Source: a virus. From it: a stretch of 22,392 nt of DNA. Shown piece after piece: positions 1 to 5,643 of the stretch. The DNA lies in the IMG/VR virus record IMGVR_UViG_3300020159_001576, positions 1-22,392 of that record. One strand, given 5' to 3'. The notes under the pieces were generated by a model, which saw nothing but the letters and a program-made list of their open reading frames with translations, was not told where the DNA came from and made no database searches. Both the position numbers and the translations under genes were made by a program. Every line of letters starts with the position of its first letter. Position 1 is the first letter of the stretch.

Positions 1-45
1 CTCGTGTCCACACCACCTGCATTTAAGCTTGAGTAAAAGGCGCAT
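1..45 (-). CDS. Partial Cys-pair (zinc-ribbon-like) small protein, N-terminus only
   Basis: Only the first 15 codons are in the window; the gene continues off the left edge on the minus strand. The visible peptide starts MRLLLKLKCRWCGHE, with a C-x2-C-G-H knuckle typical of the first half of a zinc ribbon. The start is well supported: the ATG is four bases after a perfect AGAAAGGAGG ribosome binding site. It lies downstream of, and on the same strand as, the 181-aa gene at 154-699, so the two are probably co-transcribed. The function cannot be inferred from this fragment. Confidence 0.6.
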   Translation of the reverse strand, partial: MRLLLKLKCRWCGHE

Positions 46-49
46 TTAA

Positions 50-59
50 CCTCCTTTCT
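50..59 (-). promoter_or_regulatory. Very strong extended Shine-Dalgarno site
   Basis: On the minus strand this reads AGAAAGGAGG, four bases before the ATG at 45. It is complementary over ten bases to a 16S rRNA 3' end of CCUCCUUUCU. It fixes the start of the left-edge gene and hints at a host with that extended anti-SD end. Confidence 0.75.
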
Positions 60-94
60 TTGGGCTCAGGCTTCCATACCTGATAACTACCCAT

Positions 95-140
95 AAAGGG
101 AAAACCCCTACCACACATAGTGCAGTAGGGGCCGCCCTTT
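95..140. repeat. Imperfect inverted repeat (stem-loop)
   Basis: AAAGGG (95-100) pairs with CCCTTT (135-140), and CCCCTAC (105-111) pairs with GTAGGGG (125-131). Short internal loops and a 13-base apical loop separate them. It lies in the spacer between the 181-aa gene and the left-edge gene. There is no T-run on the minus strand, so it is not a classic terminator. It could be an RNA processing or stability element. Confidence 0.35.
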
Positions 141-153
141 CCATTAGGAACTG

Positions 154-699
154 TTACCAGTTTTCCAGTTCCTTGGCCAGACTATGTTGACCTTGATTTT
201 GCAGGTATTTCCAGCTAGAATACTTATCGAAATATTCGACAAATACGTAGCCATGACGTACCGCATAGGTGTTATTAGTTGGCCCAGCATAACCATCTGT
301 ATGAACCCAGATAATGGATCCATTAAGATAGATTACCGTATACGCACCATTTGTGTGGAAAATATGGCCCTTTTTACGGGCTTCTTCTATCCACTTATCG
401 GTATCCGACTTACTGCGCATGTTACCCATTTGGTCGCCCATAGGGGTAGACATTAGCCCTCTACGAATACTGTAGTACATACCCATATCAGTACGACCTT
501 CTTGGTGCACTGGTGCCTTAGTACGTGTACCATCGAAGCCAATGATAACGTCGTTACCTTGCCTGTCAATGATGTAGTACCCAACGCCCATGTGCACGAA
601 GCGTCCGTGCTGACATGCGTCCATAACCTCCATGCGGCTATTGAACTGGATATTGCTGATGATTGGTGTAGTAATGCTGTTGGTCCCGAGGGACCCCAT
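154..699 (-). CDS. Hypothetical phage protein, 181 aa
   Basis: I do not recognise a family. The protein has no signal peptide or membrane helix. Its middle and C-terminal halves are rich in alternating hydrophobic/aromatic strands (for example YYIIDRQGNDVIIGFDG and AYTVIYLNGSIIWVHTDG), suggesting a small beta-rich fold. It ends KELENW. The ATG at 699 follows a good GGAAAGGAG site on the minus strand, which supports the start. It is the first gene of a leftward unit whose promoter should lie in 700-860. Its base composition is noticeably richer in G+C and C-ending codons than the late operon, so it may be more recently acquired or matched to the host for early expression. Confidence 0.75.
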   Translation of the reverse strand: MGSLGTNSITTPIISNIQFNSRMEVMDACQHGRFVHMGVGYYIIDRQGNDVIIGFDGTRTKAPVHQEGRTDMGMYYSIRRGLMSTPMGDQMGNMRSKSDTDKWIEEARKKGHIFHTNGAYTVIYLNGSIIWVHTDGYAGPTNNTYAVRHGYVFVEYFDKYSSWKYLQNQGQHSLAKELENW

Positions 700-766
700 G
701 GCATTCTCCTTTCCTTTGTGCCCACATCGGAATGATGCAGGGCTTGATAGCTGTCAGGCTACCCAT

Positions 767-807
767 AAAAAAAAGATATGAGGGGGGGAGTATACCCCCG
801 TACCCTC
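767..807 (-). terminator. Terminator-like hairpin in the leader of the leftward unit
   Basis: Read on the minus strand: GAGG (807-804), a four-base bulge, GGGGG (799-795), a six-base loop, CCCCC (788-784), CCTC (783-780), then ATATC and eight T (774-767). This has the form of an intrinsic terminator with the T-run five bases from the stem. No leftward gene lies immediately upstream, so it would sit in the 5' leader of the 181-aa gene. There it could act as an attenuator or block leftward read-through. Confidence 0.4.
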
Positions 808-826
808 GTTAAAAATGTCTAACACA

Positions 827-854
827 ATACTACTCTACTATTACCCACTCACAA
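827..854 (-). promoter_or_regulatory. Candidate leftward promoter
   Basis: On the minus strand TTGTGA (854-849) is followed after 16 bases by TAGTAT (832-827). This is a partial sigma-70-like match placed upstream of the terminator-like hairpin and the 181-aa gene. It is a weak match, offered by position more than by sequence. Confidence 0.25.
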
Positions 855-890
855 ATTTTCCCCCATTTTTAGACCTATATGTTTTATATC

Positions 891-906
891 TATATAGATC
901 TATATA
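891..906. repeat. Perfect 16-bp AT palindrome, possible operator
   Basis: TATATAGATCTATATA is its own reverse complement and sits near the middle of the divergent 700-1043 region, between the candidate leftward and rightward promoters. That is a position where a dimeric repressor could control both. The region is AT-rich, which raises the chance of accidental palindromes. Confidence 0.35.
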
Positions 907-956
907 TACCTTTAGTAGGCTCGCCAAAAAAAATCCAAAATATTTCCCCATAGAGG

Positions 957-984
957 TTGTCATAACACAAAAAGGCCTGATAGT
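957..984 (+). promoter_or_regulatory. Candidate rightward promoter
   Basis: TTGTCA (957-962) is followed after 16 bases by GATAGT (979-984). This is a reasonable sigma-70-like pair about 60 bases before the ATG of the 49-aa gene. It would drive the two rightward genes 1044-1762. Confidence 0.35.
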
Positions 985-1043
985 TTGTCTGTCAATCGGG
1001 TCCAAGTGCCCGCCAAAAAACAATCATAGAAAGTACAACCAAA

Positions 1044-1193
1044 ATGACTAACATCAATCCAGAAGACTACATGCTTGATACAATCCAAGAGGCTGAGTTC
1101 CTAGAAGAGTACACCAAGTCAGAGTACGACATGTTCAGACCTGCCTACAATGACTATGACTACGACATGGACAACTACGGTTACGACTACTGA
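1044..1193 (+). CDS. Small acidic Tyr/Asp-rich protein, 49 aa
   Basis: A complete small gene of unknown function. The N-terminal half is a probable acidic helix (MTNINPEDYMLDTIQEAEFL). The C-terminal third is almost only Asp, Tyr, Asn and Met, ending DMDNYGYDY. Eight of its nine Tyr codons are TAC, unlike the TAT-rich late genes, which supports real coding under different selection. The leader has AGAAAG at 1027-1032 followed by ACCAAAATG, very like the leader of the next gene. A small, highly acidic early phage protein could be a host-takeover factor or DNA mimic, but nothing in the sequence proves this. Confidence 0.6.
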   Translation: MTNINPEDYMLDTIQEAEFLEEYTKSEYDMFRPAYNDYDYDMDNYGYDY

Positions 1194-1213
1194 TAAGAAA
1201 GACCAGACACAAA

Positions 1214-1762
1214 ATGACCACCCCTATAATGCCAAATCACATCCTAGTAGGATCAGAGAAACTATTCAGAACAAAAGCCCCCTGGAGAATCAATAGCTCC
1301 TTGATAGGACAGATGTCAGCTGATCACAGATTATTATTATTCTCTACAGATAACACTAAGGAATATAATAAGAAAGTGACCACCAAGTTATCTAGAGCCT
1401 TATTCAAACAGTGTCAGAAACCATATAATAAAATGACATTCATAGGATATGAAAACGAATGTCGTATGGTCACTGACTTATACGAAAAGCATGGTTTCAA
1501 GTTTGACCATGTAGTACTCTTAGATAACCCATTCAAAGAACCAATGTATAGGGGTCTCTACAAAGATAGTTATCTTTATAATTTCTATACAAAACAAGAT
1601 GGTGTTTATTTGGCGGGGGCTCGTATTAATGAACACGTAAAAACAAAACTCCCAGCATACATGTCTAATAGACTTGCACTGGAAGTTGTTGGTTGTTTAT
1701 TATATGATGGATATGGATTAGACGGATTACAGTCTAATTACTCTAAACCAATTTATATTTAA
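1214..1762 (+). CDS. Hypothetical phage protein, 182 aa
   Basis: I do not recognise a family. The protein is soluble and mixed alpha/beta by eye. A segment TFIGYENECRMVTDLYEKHG followed by a VVLLDNP strand recalls a Rossmann-like or alpha/beta-hydrolase core. However, the usual GxSxG nucleophile is absent, so I do not assign an enzyme. The start ATG shares the AGAAAG...ACAAAATGAC leader with the preceding 49-aa gene, and the two are probably one rightward unit. Its TAA (1760-1762) overlaps the stop of the converging 94-aa gene, leaving no room for a terminator between them. Confidence 0.65.
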   Translation: MTTPIMPNHILVGSEKLFRTKAPWRINSSLIGQMSADHRLLLFSTDNTKEYNKKVTTKLSRALFKQCQKPYNKMTFIGYENECRMVTDLYEKHGFKFDHVVLLDNPFKEPMYRGLYKDSYLYNFYTKQDGVYLAGARINEHVKTKLPAYMSNRLALEVVGCLLYDGYGLDGLQSNYSKPIYI

Positions 1763-2043
1763 TCAAACTCTTTGGGATCAAAGGTAAATACATTCTGTAG
1801 TTCTTTAGACATCGATCTAACAACGTCTTCTTGATCATCACCAGTCAAGGCACAGATGTCATTAACCATAGACCACTGTTCAGTGGAGAAGACGGCTAGA
1901 GTCATCTGGCCGTCTTCTTCTGTATACGCAGCTAAGACCTTGTCTTGTAGGTCACCTATTAGATCGTAATTGAATATCCCGTTTTGGAGATCCGAATTAT
2001 CCGACTCTAATATTTTCTTAATAAGATCTAGAAAAAAGTCCAT
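1759..2043 (-). CDS. Hypothetical acidic protein, 94 aa
   Basis: Unknown small acidic protein (MDFFLDLIKKILESDNSDLQ at the start). It has two amphipathic helices flanking a short strand region (GQMTLAVFSTEQW). It ends four bases inside the converging 182-aa gene. An AGGAG-like site lies about ten bases before the ATG at 2043. It sits just downstream of a strong terminator, so it must depend on read-through or a promoter hidden in the terminator T-rich tail, where TAAAAT could serve as a -10. Confidence 0.65.
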   Translation of the reverse strand: MDFFLDLIKKILESDNSDLQNGIFNYDLIGDLQDKVLAAYTEEDGQMTLAVFSTEQWSMVNDICALTGDDQEDVVRSMSKELQNVFTFDPKEFD

Positions 2044-2072
2044 ATGATGTAATCTCCTATGTGGTAGTGTAT

Positions 2073-2145
2073 TTTAAAAAAAATAAAAAGCCGGGAAAAA
2101 ATTGCGCGCGGTTTGAGGCACTAACAATTTCTTATTTCCCGACTT
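2073..2145 (-). terminator. Rho-independent terminator of the RecA operon
   Basis: On the minus strand AAGTCGGGAAA pairs with TTTCCCGGCTT, and inside it AAATTG pairs with CAATTT, around a 20-base loop. The 3' arm runs straight into CTTTTTATTTTTTTT. The hairpin plus T-tail is convincing. It lies 24 bases after the stop of the 90-aa gene that closes the RecA group. The 94-aa gene downstream would be expressed by read-through or its own promoter. Confidence 0.75.
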
Positions 2146-2168
2146 CTTAATCATATCTCTATAGTAAC

Positions 2169-2441
2169 TTAGAGATCTGGGTATAAGTACAATTCACTTC
2201 TTAAATCATCTAAAGCTTTCTGAACTTTGTCTAGGCGAGCGTCCATCTTATCTACAAAAGAATCTGAAGGCTTAATACCAAAGGTTAGCTTAAACTTAAA
2301 GCCACCAGCGTCTTCTTGTCTGATCTTTTTTTGTGGTTCTTTGAAAGCTTCAAAGTCATATATATTATGTCCTACTTTTTTATTCTCTTCAGCGTATTTC
2401 TTATACGCATCGTAAAACTGATTAAAGTCTTCGTCATTCAT
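2169..2441 (-). CDS. Hypothetical protein in RecA operon, 90 aa
   Basis: Small charged protein of unknown function, last in the leftward RecA group. It has helical segments at the N-terminus (FYDAYKKYAEENKK) and C-terminus (DKMDARLDKVQKALDDLRSE, coiled-coil-like), linked by a Gly/Lys/Phe strand pair. Its ATG overlaps the end of the zinc-ribbon gene by 8 bases, indicating translational coupling, and a GGAG lies about ten bases upstream. Placement with recA suggests an accessory role in recombination or replication, by context only. Confidence 0.65.
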   Translation of the reverse strand: MNDEDFNQFYDAYKKYAEENKKVGHNIYDFEAFKEPQKKIRQEDAGGFKFKLTFGIKPSDSFVDKMDARLDKVQKALDDLRSELYLYPDL

Positions 2442-2589
2442 CTTCTAATATCTCCGTCCATTTATCTCCACATTCTCTACAGTCTACGTAGAGACATTTC
2501 TTGTCTCCTGACATTCCAGGCTTCACTATAAAGTTAGTGGGCACTGGGCAGTCAGGACACGGTTCAATGTTTATTCTATTTTGCTGCAT
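2434..2589 (-). CDS. Zinc-ribbon protein, 51 aa
   Basis: Small protein with C11-x2-C14 and C37-x2-C40 knuckles, the pattern of a single zinc ribbon that binds one Zn2+. I chose the ATG at 2589, which overlaps the recA stop by 14 bases. A TTG start at 2616 would sit deeper inside recA with no ribosome binding site. The overlaps with recA and with the following 90-aa gene suggest coupled translation. Zinc ribbons of this size in phages often bind nucleic acid or a polymerase, but the partner is unknown. Confidence 0.65.
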   Translation of the reverse strand: MQQNRINIEPCPDCPVPTNFIVKPGMSGDKKCLYVDCRECGDKWTEILEDE

Positions 2590-3556
2590 TTGCAATCTTG
2601 TCTTTGATCTCTTCAAACATCTCTAAGTTTTCTCTTAAGTTGTTTATTGCGTTTTCTCGCCCTTGCGAAAAGAGTTCACCATTGTAATAAATCCACGCAC
2701 CTTTTTGCGTAAAGACTCCTTCGTCCACTGCCACATCAAATACACATCCATACTCATCAATTCCTTTTCCGTAGTAAATATTAAATTCTGTTATCTTCAT
2801 TGGGGGTGCCATCTTATTCTTTATAATTTTAGCTTTAGACGTAATCCCAATCGGATTGCCAGACTTATCTTTGATATCTTCTTTTTTGCGAATATCAATT
2901 CTTACTGATGCTGCATACTTCAATGCCATACCACCAGGTGTAGTCTCTGGGTTTCCAAACATTACGCCAATCTTATTTCTAAGTTGATTAATAAAGATAA
3001 GAAGCGTTTTGTGCTGGTTAGCTAGTCCTACTAGCTTTCTCATTGCTTTGGCCATCATACGGGCTTGGAGACCCATCTGCTGGGATTCCATTTCGCCTTC
3101 TAGTTCTGCCTTTGGAATAAGTGAAGCAACAGAGTCAATAACAATGACGCCAAGTTCACCAGTTCTGATAAGCTTGTCTACAATCTCGAGTGCTTGTTCG
3201 CCGTAGTCGGGCTGAGCAAGTAAAAGATCATCAAGGTTAATACCTACAGCTTGCATATAGACTGGGTCCAAAGCGTGCTCAGCATCTACATATGCGCAAC
3301 GCAATCCCTGCTTTTGAGCTTGTGCCACAACTGATAAAGCCAATGTGGACTTACCAGATGATTCAGGTCCGTAGATTTCAACAACTCTACCTCGTGGCAA
3401 TCCGCCAATACCAAGAACTCTATCCAAAGATAAGGCTCCAGTAGCTACAGCTGGCCAGGGTTCAAATTCGGATGAACCCAATCTCATTACAGATCCGCTT
3501 CCGAATTGTCTTTCTATTTGAGCTATGGCTAACTCAAGTTGTTTGGATTCATCCAT
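2576..3556 (-). CDS. recA: RecA recombinase
   Basis: ATP-dependent strand-exchange protein that forms filaments on single-stranded DNA; in phages it serves recombination-dependent replication and repair. At 326 aa it is shorter than E. coli RecA (about 350 aa). Visible motifs are Walker A GPESSGKST (63-71), catalytic glutamate in DAEHALD (E93), Walker B VIVID (137-141), DNA-binding loop L1 (about 153-168, EGEMESQQMGLQARMM) and loop L2 (FGNPETTPGG, 200-209). The C-terminus ends EEIKDKIANAAK and lacks the long acidic tail that restrains bacterial RecA. The ATG overlaps the upstream 67-aa gene by 8 bases. It has no strong SD, only AGAAG about 15 bases upstream. RecA, rather than a UvsX-type recombinase, is clear from the motifs. 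Confidence 0.97.
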   Translation of the reverse strand: MDESKQLELAIAQIERQFGSGSVMRLGSSEFEPWPAVATGALSLDRVLGIGGLPRGRVVEIYGPESSGKSTLALSVVAQAQKQGLRCAYVDAEHALDPVYMQAVGINLDDLLLAQPDYGEQALEIVDKLIRTGELGVIVIDSVASLIPKAELEGEMESQQMGLQARMMAKAMRKLVGLANQHKTLLIFINQLRNKIGVMFGNPETTPGGMALKYAASVRIDIRKKEDIKDKSGNPIGITSKAKIIKNKMAPPMKITEFNIYYGKGIDEYGCVFDVAVDEGVFTQKGAWIYYNGELFSQGRENAINNLRENLEMFEEIKDKIANAAK

Positions 3557-3752
3557 TTTGGTTGGTCACTTCTTTCTTTGTTAAAGTGGAAATCTCATAT
3601 TGGATTTCTCTTATCTTAAGGATAGTCTCTTCTCGAAGAGAAATCAACTCAATACGTGATTGATGGTCGGAACCTAGAATCTCTTTAGAGATTTTTTCTA
3701 AAAAGTTATACAATCTGCGCAAGTGCTGTTGCTTGTTTGTAATGGTGTGCAC
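3549..3752 (-). CDS. Small coiled-coil protein upstream of RecA, 67 aa
   Basis: Unknown, highly charged and helical protein (LRRLYNFLEKISKEIL ... LREETILKIREIQYEIS) with heptad-like spacing, probably a coiled coil. I prefer the GTG at 3752, five bases after a GAAAG site. The frame stays open to an ATG at 3839, but that would add a hydrophobic, low-quality segment overlapping the rightward 50-aa gene and both promoters. Its stop overlaps the recA start, so it is the first gene of the recA operon and may assist RecA or single-strand binding. That role is inferred from position only. Confidence 0.6.
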   Translation of the reverse strand: MHTITNKQQHLRRLYNFLEKISKEILGSDHQSRIELISLREETILKIREIQYEISTLTKKEVTNQNG

Positions 3753-3816
3753 TATGACTTTCTTTCGTGTATAATTGTGATGCAAGATAATAGCACAAAA
3801 CAGAGAGATTAACAAC
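3753..3816. promoter_or_regulatory. Divergent promoter region (recA operon / 50-aa gene)
   Basis: This 64-base gap lies between two divergent starts. On the plus strand there is a perfect TATAAT at 3770-3775 without a good -35. On the minus strand, TTATAC and TATTAT -10-like hexamers lie downstream of TTGTGC. The overlap of the two implies the directions may compete or share one regulator. Confidence 0.4.
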
Positions 3817-3969
3817 GTGTCAAAGAAAATTGAATACAATCCAGATTACATCAGAGCTATCAAACTTTTAAAAAATAGAATCAACACTGCCGGCGATTTA
3901 ATTCGTTACTGGGCATTCAGTGGCCCATGTATTGAGCCTCATCCGGCAATCGAAGATATTTCTGAATAA
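3817..3969 (+). CDS. Small protein, 50 aa
   Basis: A GTG-initiated gene beginning SKKIEYNPDYIRAIKLLKN, followed by a short helix and the tail GPCIEPHPAIEDISE. GAGAGA lies about nine bases upstream and a TATAAT is placed correctly before it. The function is unknown. It is the last small gene before the late operon. The alternative, a 61-aa minus-strand frame over 3917-4102, has no ribosome binding site and covers a stem-loop, so I rejected it. Confidence 0.55.
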   Translation: MSKKIEYNPDYIRAIKLLKNRINTAGDLIRYWAFSGPCIEPHPAIEDISE

Positions 3970-3980
3970 TTAGGTTGTGA

Positions 3981-4048
3981 AGTTGCAAGAGGGTTGTATA
4001 CTCTATATACAGGAGCTCTATCCTGTAGTGTATACAGCCCTCCTCTTC
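3981..4048. repeat. Long imperfect stem-loop at the head of the late operon
   Basis: GAGGG plus TTGTATAC (3989-4001) pairs with GTATACA plus GCCCTC (4030-4042) with one G-U pair. After a small internal loop, TACAGGA (4008-4014) pairs perfectly with TCCTGTA (4021-4027) around a six-base loop. AAGAGG/CCTCTT can extend the base. No T-run follows on either strand, so it is not an ordinary terminator. It lies between the 50-aa gene and the AAA+ gene and could be a structured leader, RNase processing site or protein-binding site. Confidence 0.55.
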
Positions 4049-4110
4049 AAGTAATTTAACGTTAATAATACTAACGTATCCAGATACTTCCTGTTTAAGC
4101 ATTATTTTAT

Positions 4111-4142
4111 TTTTTAGGTTACTATTACTTAAAAACCAGAGG
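4111..4142 (+). promoter_or_regulatory. Candidate late-operon control motif and RBS
   Basis: The sequence TTAGGTTACTATTACTTAAAA precedes an AGAGG ribosome binding site (4138-4142). The core GTTACTATTA recurs at 5634-5643 before the next gene, in the same TTAG...AAAA context. It may be a phage-specific late promoter element. The RBS lies 7 bases from the ATG at 4150 but only 1 base from the ATG at 4144, which favours the 4150 start. Confidence 0.3.
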
Positions 4143-4149
4143 TATGCGG

Positions 4150-5634
4150 ATGAAACTGTACCAAATTTATTTTCCAGAACTTGCAGTGTATGTCAAGTTC
4201 AAAGTTCTTGATCCAGAAGAAGTGCAGAGCTTTCTGTCAAATTCTAGTGGTATCGAAAACAAGATTGAATTTGATAAGTTTAAAAAAACTGTAATAGATT
4301 ATTTTATTTTTAATCTTAAGAGTGAAGTTTCTGAGGCATTAAGAATGATGTCTCGCAAAGCAGCTGAGAATTGCATTAATGCCCTTTATGCTGGGTGTGT
4401 TATGCTTAACCCAGGTCTTGATTTAGATGGCTGGATAAATGCTGCATATGATGCTACAAAGTCAACAGATCCATTTTTATTTGATGACGACGAAGAAGAT
4501 GATTTAACTTCAAAAGCTTTTTTGGATACTATTAAAAACTTTAAAAGAAAATTTCCAAAGATTGATGAAAATGATTTGCCGTTTCCGGAAACTGAAAAGA
4601 AATCTAAATCAGCAAAAATAAAACCCATTACAAAACAAAAGTTTTTGGGGTTACACCCTTATCTTCAAGATAGTATTATTGGCCAAGAAAAAGCAGTAGC
4701 CTCCATAGTAGACGCTCTAAGAAGATCTCAAGCTGGACTCAATGACGAGAATAGACCAATAGCGGTTTTATTATTTGCCGGATCTTCTGGTGTAGGAAAA
4801 ACTCATCTAGCAAATTCTGTACATAAATACTTGTTTGGGACAGATAATCCAATGGTCAGAATTGACTGTGGAGAATTTCAACATAAACATGAAAATCAAA
4901 AATTAATAGGATCACCCCCTGGTTATGTAGGCCATGAAGAAGGTGGACAATTAGTCAATACTGTTAAAAAGAATCCCAACACGGTGGTTCTTCTTGACGA
5001 AGTAGAAAAAGCGCACCCAGATTTGTGGAATACCTTTTTAAGAGTTTTTGATGATGGCGTCTTAACTGATGCTAAAGGTGAAGTGGTTGATTTTAGAAAT
5101 ACCATAATAATTATGACAACCAACCTTGGAAACGATAAGACCACAAGCAATCTGCTTTCTGGTGGAGCTGGATTTACCAGAAATGTTGGTTATAAGACTA
5201 AAACTAAAGAAACTCCAAGTAGAGAAATTATCGAAAGAAATACAAACGACGCTATAAAAAAACACTTTAAACCAGAGTTTTTAAATAGAATTGATAAAAC
5301 TATTATTTTTAATTACCTTTCAGAGGAAGATTGTAAAAAAATAGCACAAATAGAAATGTCAATTGTTGGAGAAAAGTTAAATAAAAAAGGCTATTCAATA
5401 AAGTATACAGATGAAATTATAGACCTTTTGATAGGTGAGGGCATAGATTCAGTAAAAGGAGCTAGAGGATTGTCTCAAGTAAGAAGAGAAAAAATAGAAG
5501 ATCCAATAGCAAAACTCATAATTGACAAATCTACTCCTAGAGGAAGTATATTTGATGTAGACTTTAAAGAAGGAAAAGTTAAAACAACTATAATAAAGCC
5601 AGAAAAAAAAGAAGTTTTAACAAAAGAAGTTTAG
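4150..5634 (+). CDS. AAA+ unfoldase, ClpA/ClpB D2-like, with unrelated N-terminal domain
   Basis: A 494-aa single-ring AAA+ protein that should use ATP to unfold or remodel proteins. From the ATG at 4150: Walker A GSSGVGKT (211-218), pore loop GYVG (258-261, inside SPPGYVGHEEGG), Walker B VVLLDE (279-284), sensor 1 N325, arginine finger R380 in EFLNRID, sensor 2 R439 in GARGL, and the small C-terminal lid domain. This matches the second ring domain of ClpA/ClpB/ClpC. The Clp N-domain and first ring are absent. Instead, residues 1 to about 112 form a different helical domain followed by an acidic linker (FDDDEEDD). The N-domain layout loosely recalls tail or baseplate assembly chaperones of large phages, which is inference. 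An AGF at 340-342 sits where ClpA/ClpC carry the ClpP-binding loop. First gene of the late operon, so an assembly role is likely. Confidence 0.88.
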   Translation: MKLYQIYFPELAVYVKFKVLDPEEVQSFLSNSSGIENKIEFDKFKKTVIDYFIFNLKSEVSEALRMMSRKAAENCINALYAGCVMLNPGLDLDGWINAAYDATKSTDPFLFDDDEEDDLTSKAFLDTIKNFKRKFPKIDENDLPFPETEKKSKSAKIKPITKQKFLGLHPYLQDSIIGQEKAVASIVDALRRSQAGLNDENRPIAVLLFAGSSGVGKTHLANSVHKYLFGTDNPMVRIDCGEFQHKHENQKLIGSPPGYVGHEEGGQLVNTVKKNPNTVVLLDEVEKAHPDLWNTFLRVFDDGVLTDAKGEVVDFRNTIIIMTTNLGNDKTTSNLLSGGAGFTRNVGYKTKTKETPSREIIERNTNDAIKKHFKPEFLNRIDKTIIFNYLSEEDCKKIAQIEMSIVGEKLNKKGYSIKYTDEIIDLLIGEGIDSVKGARGLSQVRREKIEDPIAKLIIDKSTPRGSIFDVDFKEGKVKTTIIKPEKKEVLTKEV

Positions 5635-5643
5635 TTACTATTA
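5634..5643 (+). promoter_or_regulatory. Second copy of GTTACTATTA motif
   Basis: GTTACTATTA preceded by TTA and followed by TATTGAAAA, overlapping the stop region of the AAA+ gene. It lies 24 bases before the 74-aa gene start, matching the copy at 4118-4127. This is a possible internal late promoter or regulator site. Confidence 0.25.

Larger units (their letters stand above)
23..181 (-). other. Cys-rich open frame without an evident start codon
   Basis: This minus-strand frame is open for about 52 codons from just after a TAG (182-184) to a TAA (23-25). It encodes a stretch with YCTMCGRG and then VWKPEPKERR, which looks like half of a zinc-binding knuckle. No ATG, GTG or TTG lies before the Cys pair; the first in-frame ATG (118) falls between the two cysteines. 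It overlaps the end of the 181-aa gene in the -1 frame and the start of the left-edge gene. It could be chance, a gene with a non-standard start, or a frameshift extension of the 181-aa gene. A competing 32-aa frame (46-144) ends at a TAA directly abutting the ATG at 45. Confidence 0.2.
700..1043. other. Non-coding divergent regulatory region
   Basis: This 344-base gap separates the leftward 181-aa gene from the rightward 49-aa gene. The only open frames in it are low-complexity and lack ribosome binding sites. It holds a G/C-run hairpin next to an A8 run, a 16-bp AT palindrome, one candidate promoter in each direction, and two similar CGCCAAAAAA tracts near 922 and 1011. It looks like an early-gene control region. 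Confidence 0.5.

Noticed and set aside
815-1051. 78-aa plus-strand open frame in the divergent region
   Set aside because: Low-complexity Tyr/Leu/Lys sequence with no SD; it runs into the 49-aa gene and covers promoter-like and palindromic sequence.
1214-1762. Alpha/beta hydrolase assignment for the 182-aa protein
   Set aside because: The GYENE segment lacks the nucleophile serine and no catalytic triad could be placed.
2590-2616. TTG start for the zinc-ribbon gene
   Set aside because: It would lie inside recA without a ribosome binding site; the ATG at 2589 gives a complete zinc ribbon and the usual stop/start overlap.
3753-3839. Upstream extension of the 67-aa gene to an ATG at 3839
   Set aside because: The extension is a hydrophobic segment overlapping the divergent promoters and the 50-aa gene; the GTG at 3752 has a GAAAG site at good spacing.
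3917-4102. 61-aa minus-strand open frame
   Set aside because: It has no ribosome binding site, overlaps the better-supported 50-aa plus-strand gene, and its middle is the long stem-loop.
4144-4149. ATG at 4144 as start of the AAA+ gene
   Set aside because: The AGAGG site ends one base before it, too close; the ATG at 4150 has the normal 7-base spacing.
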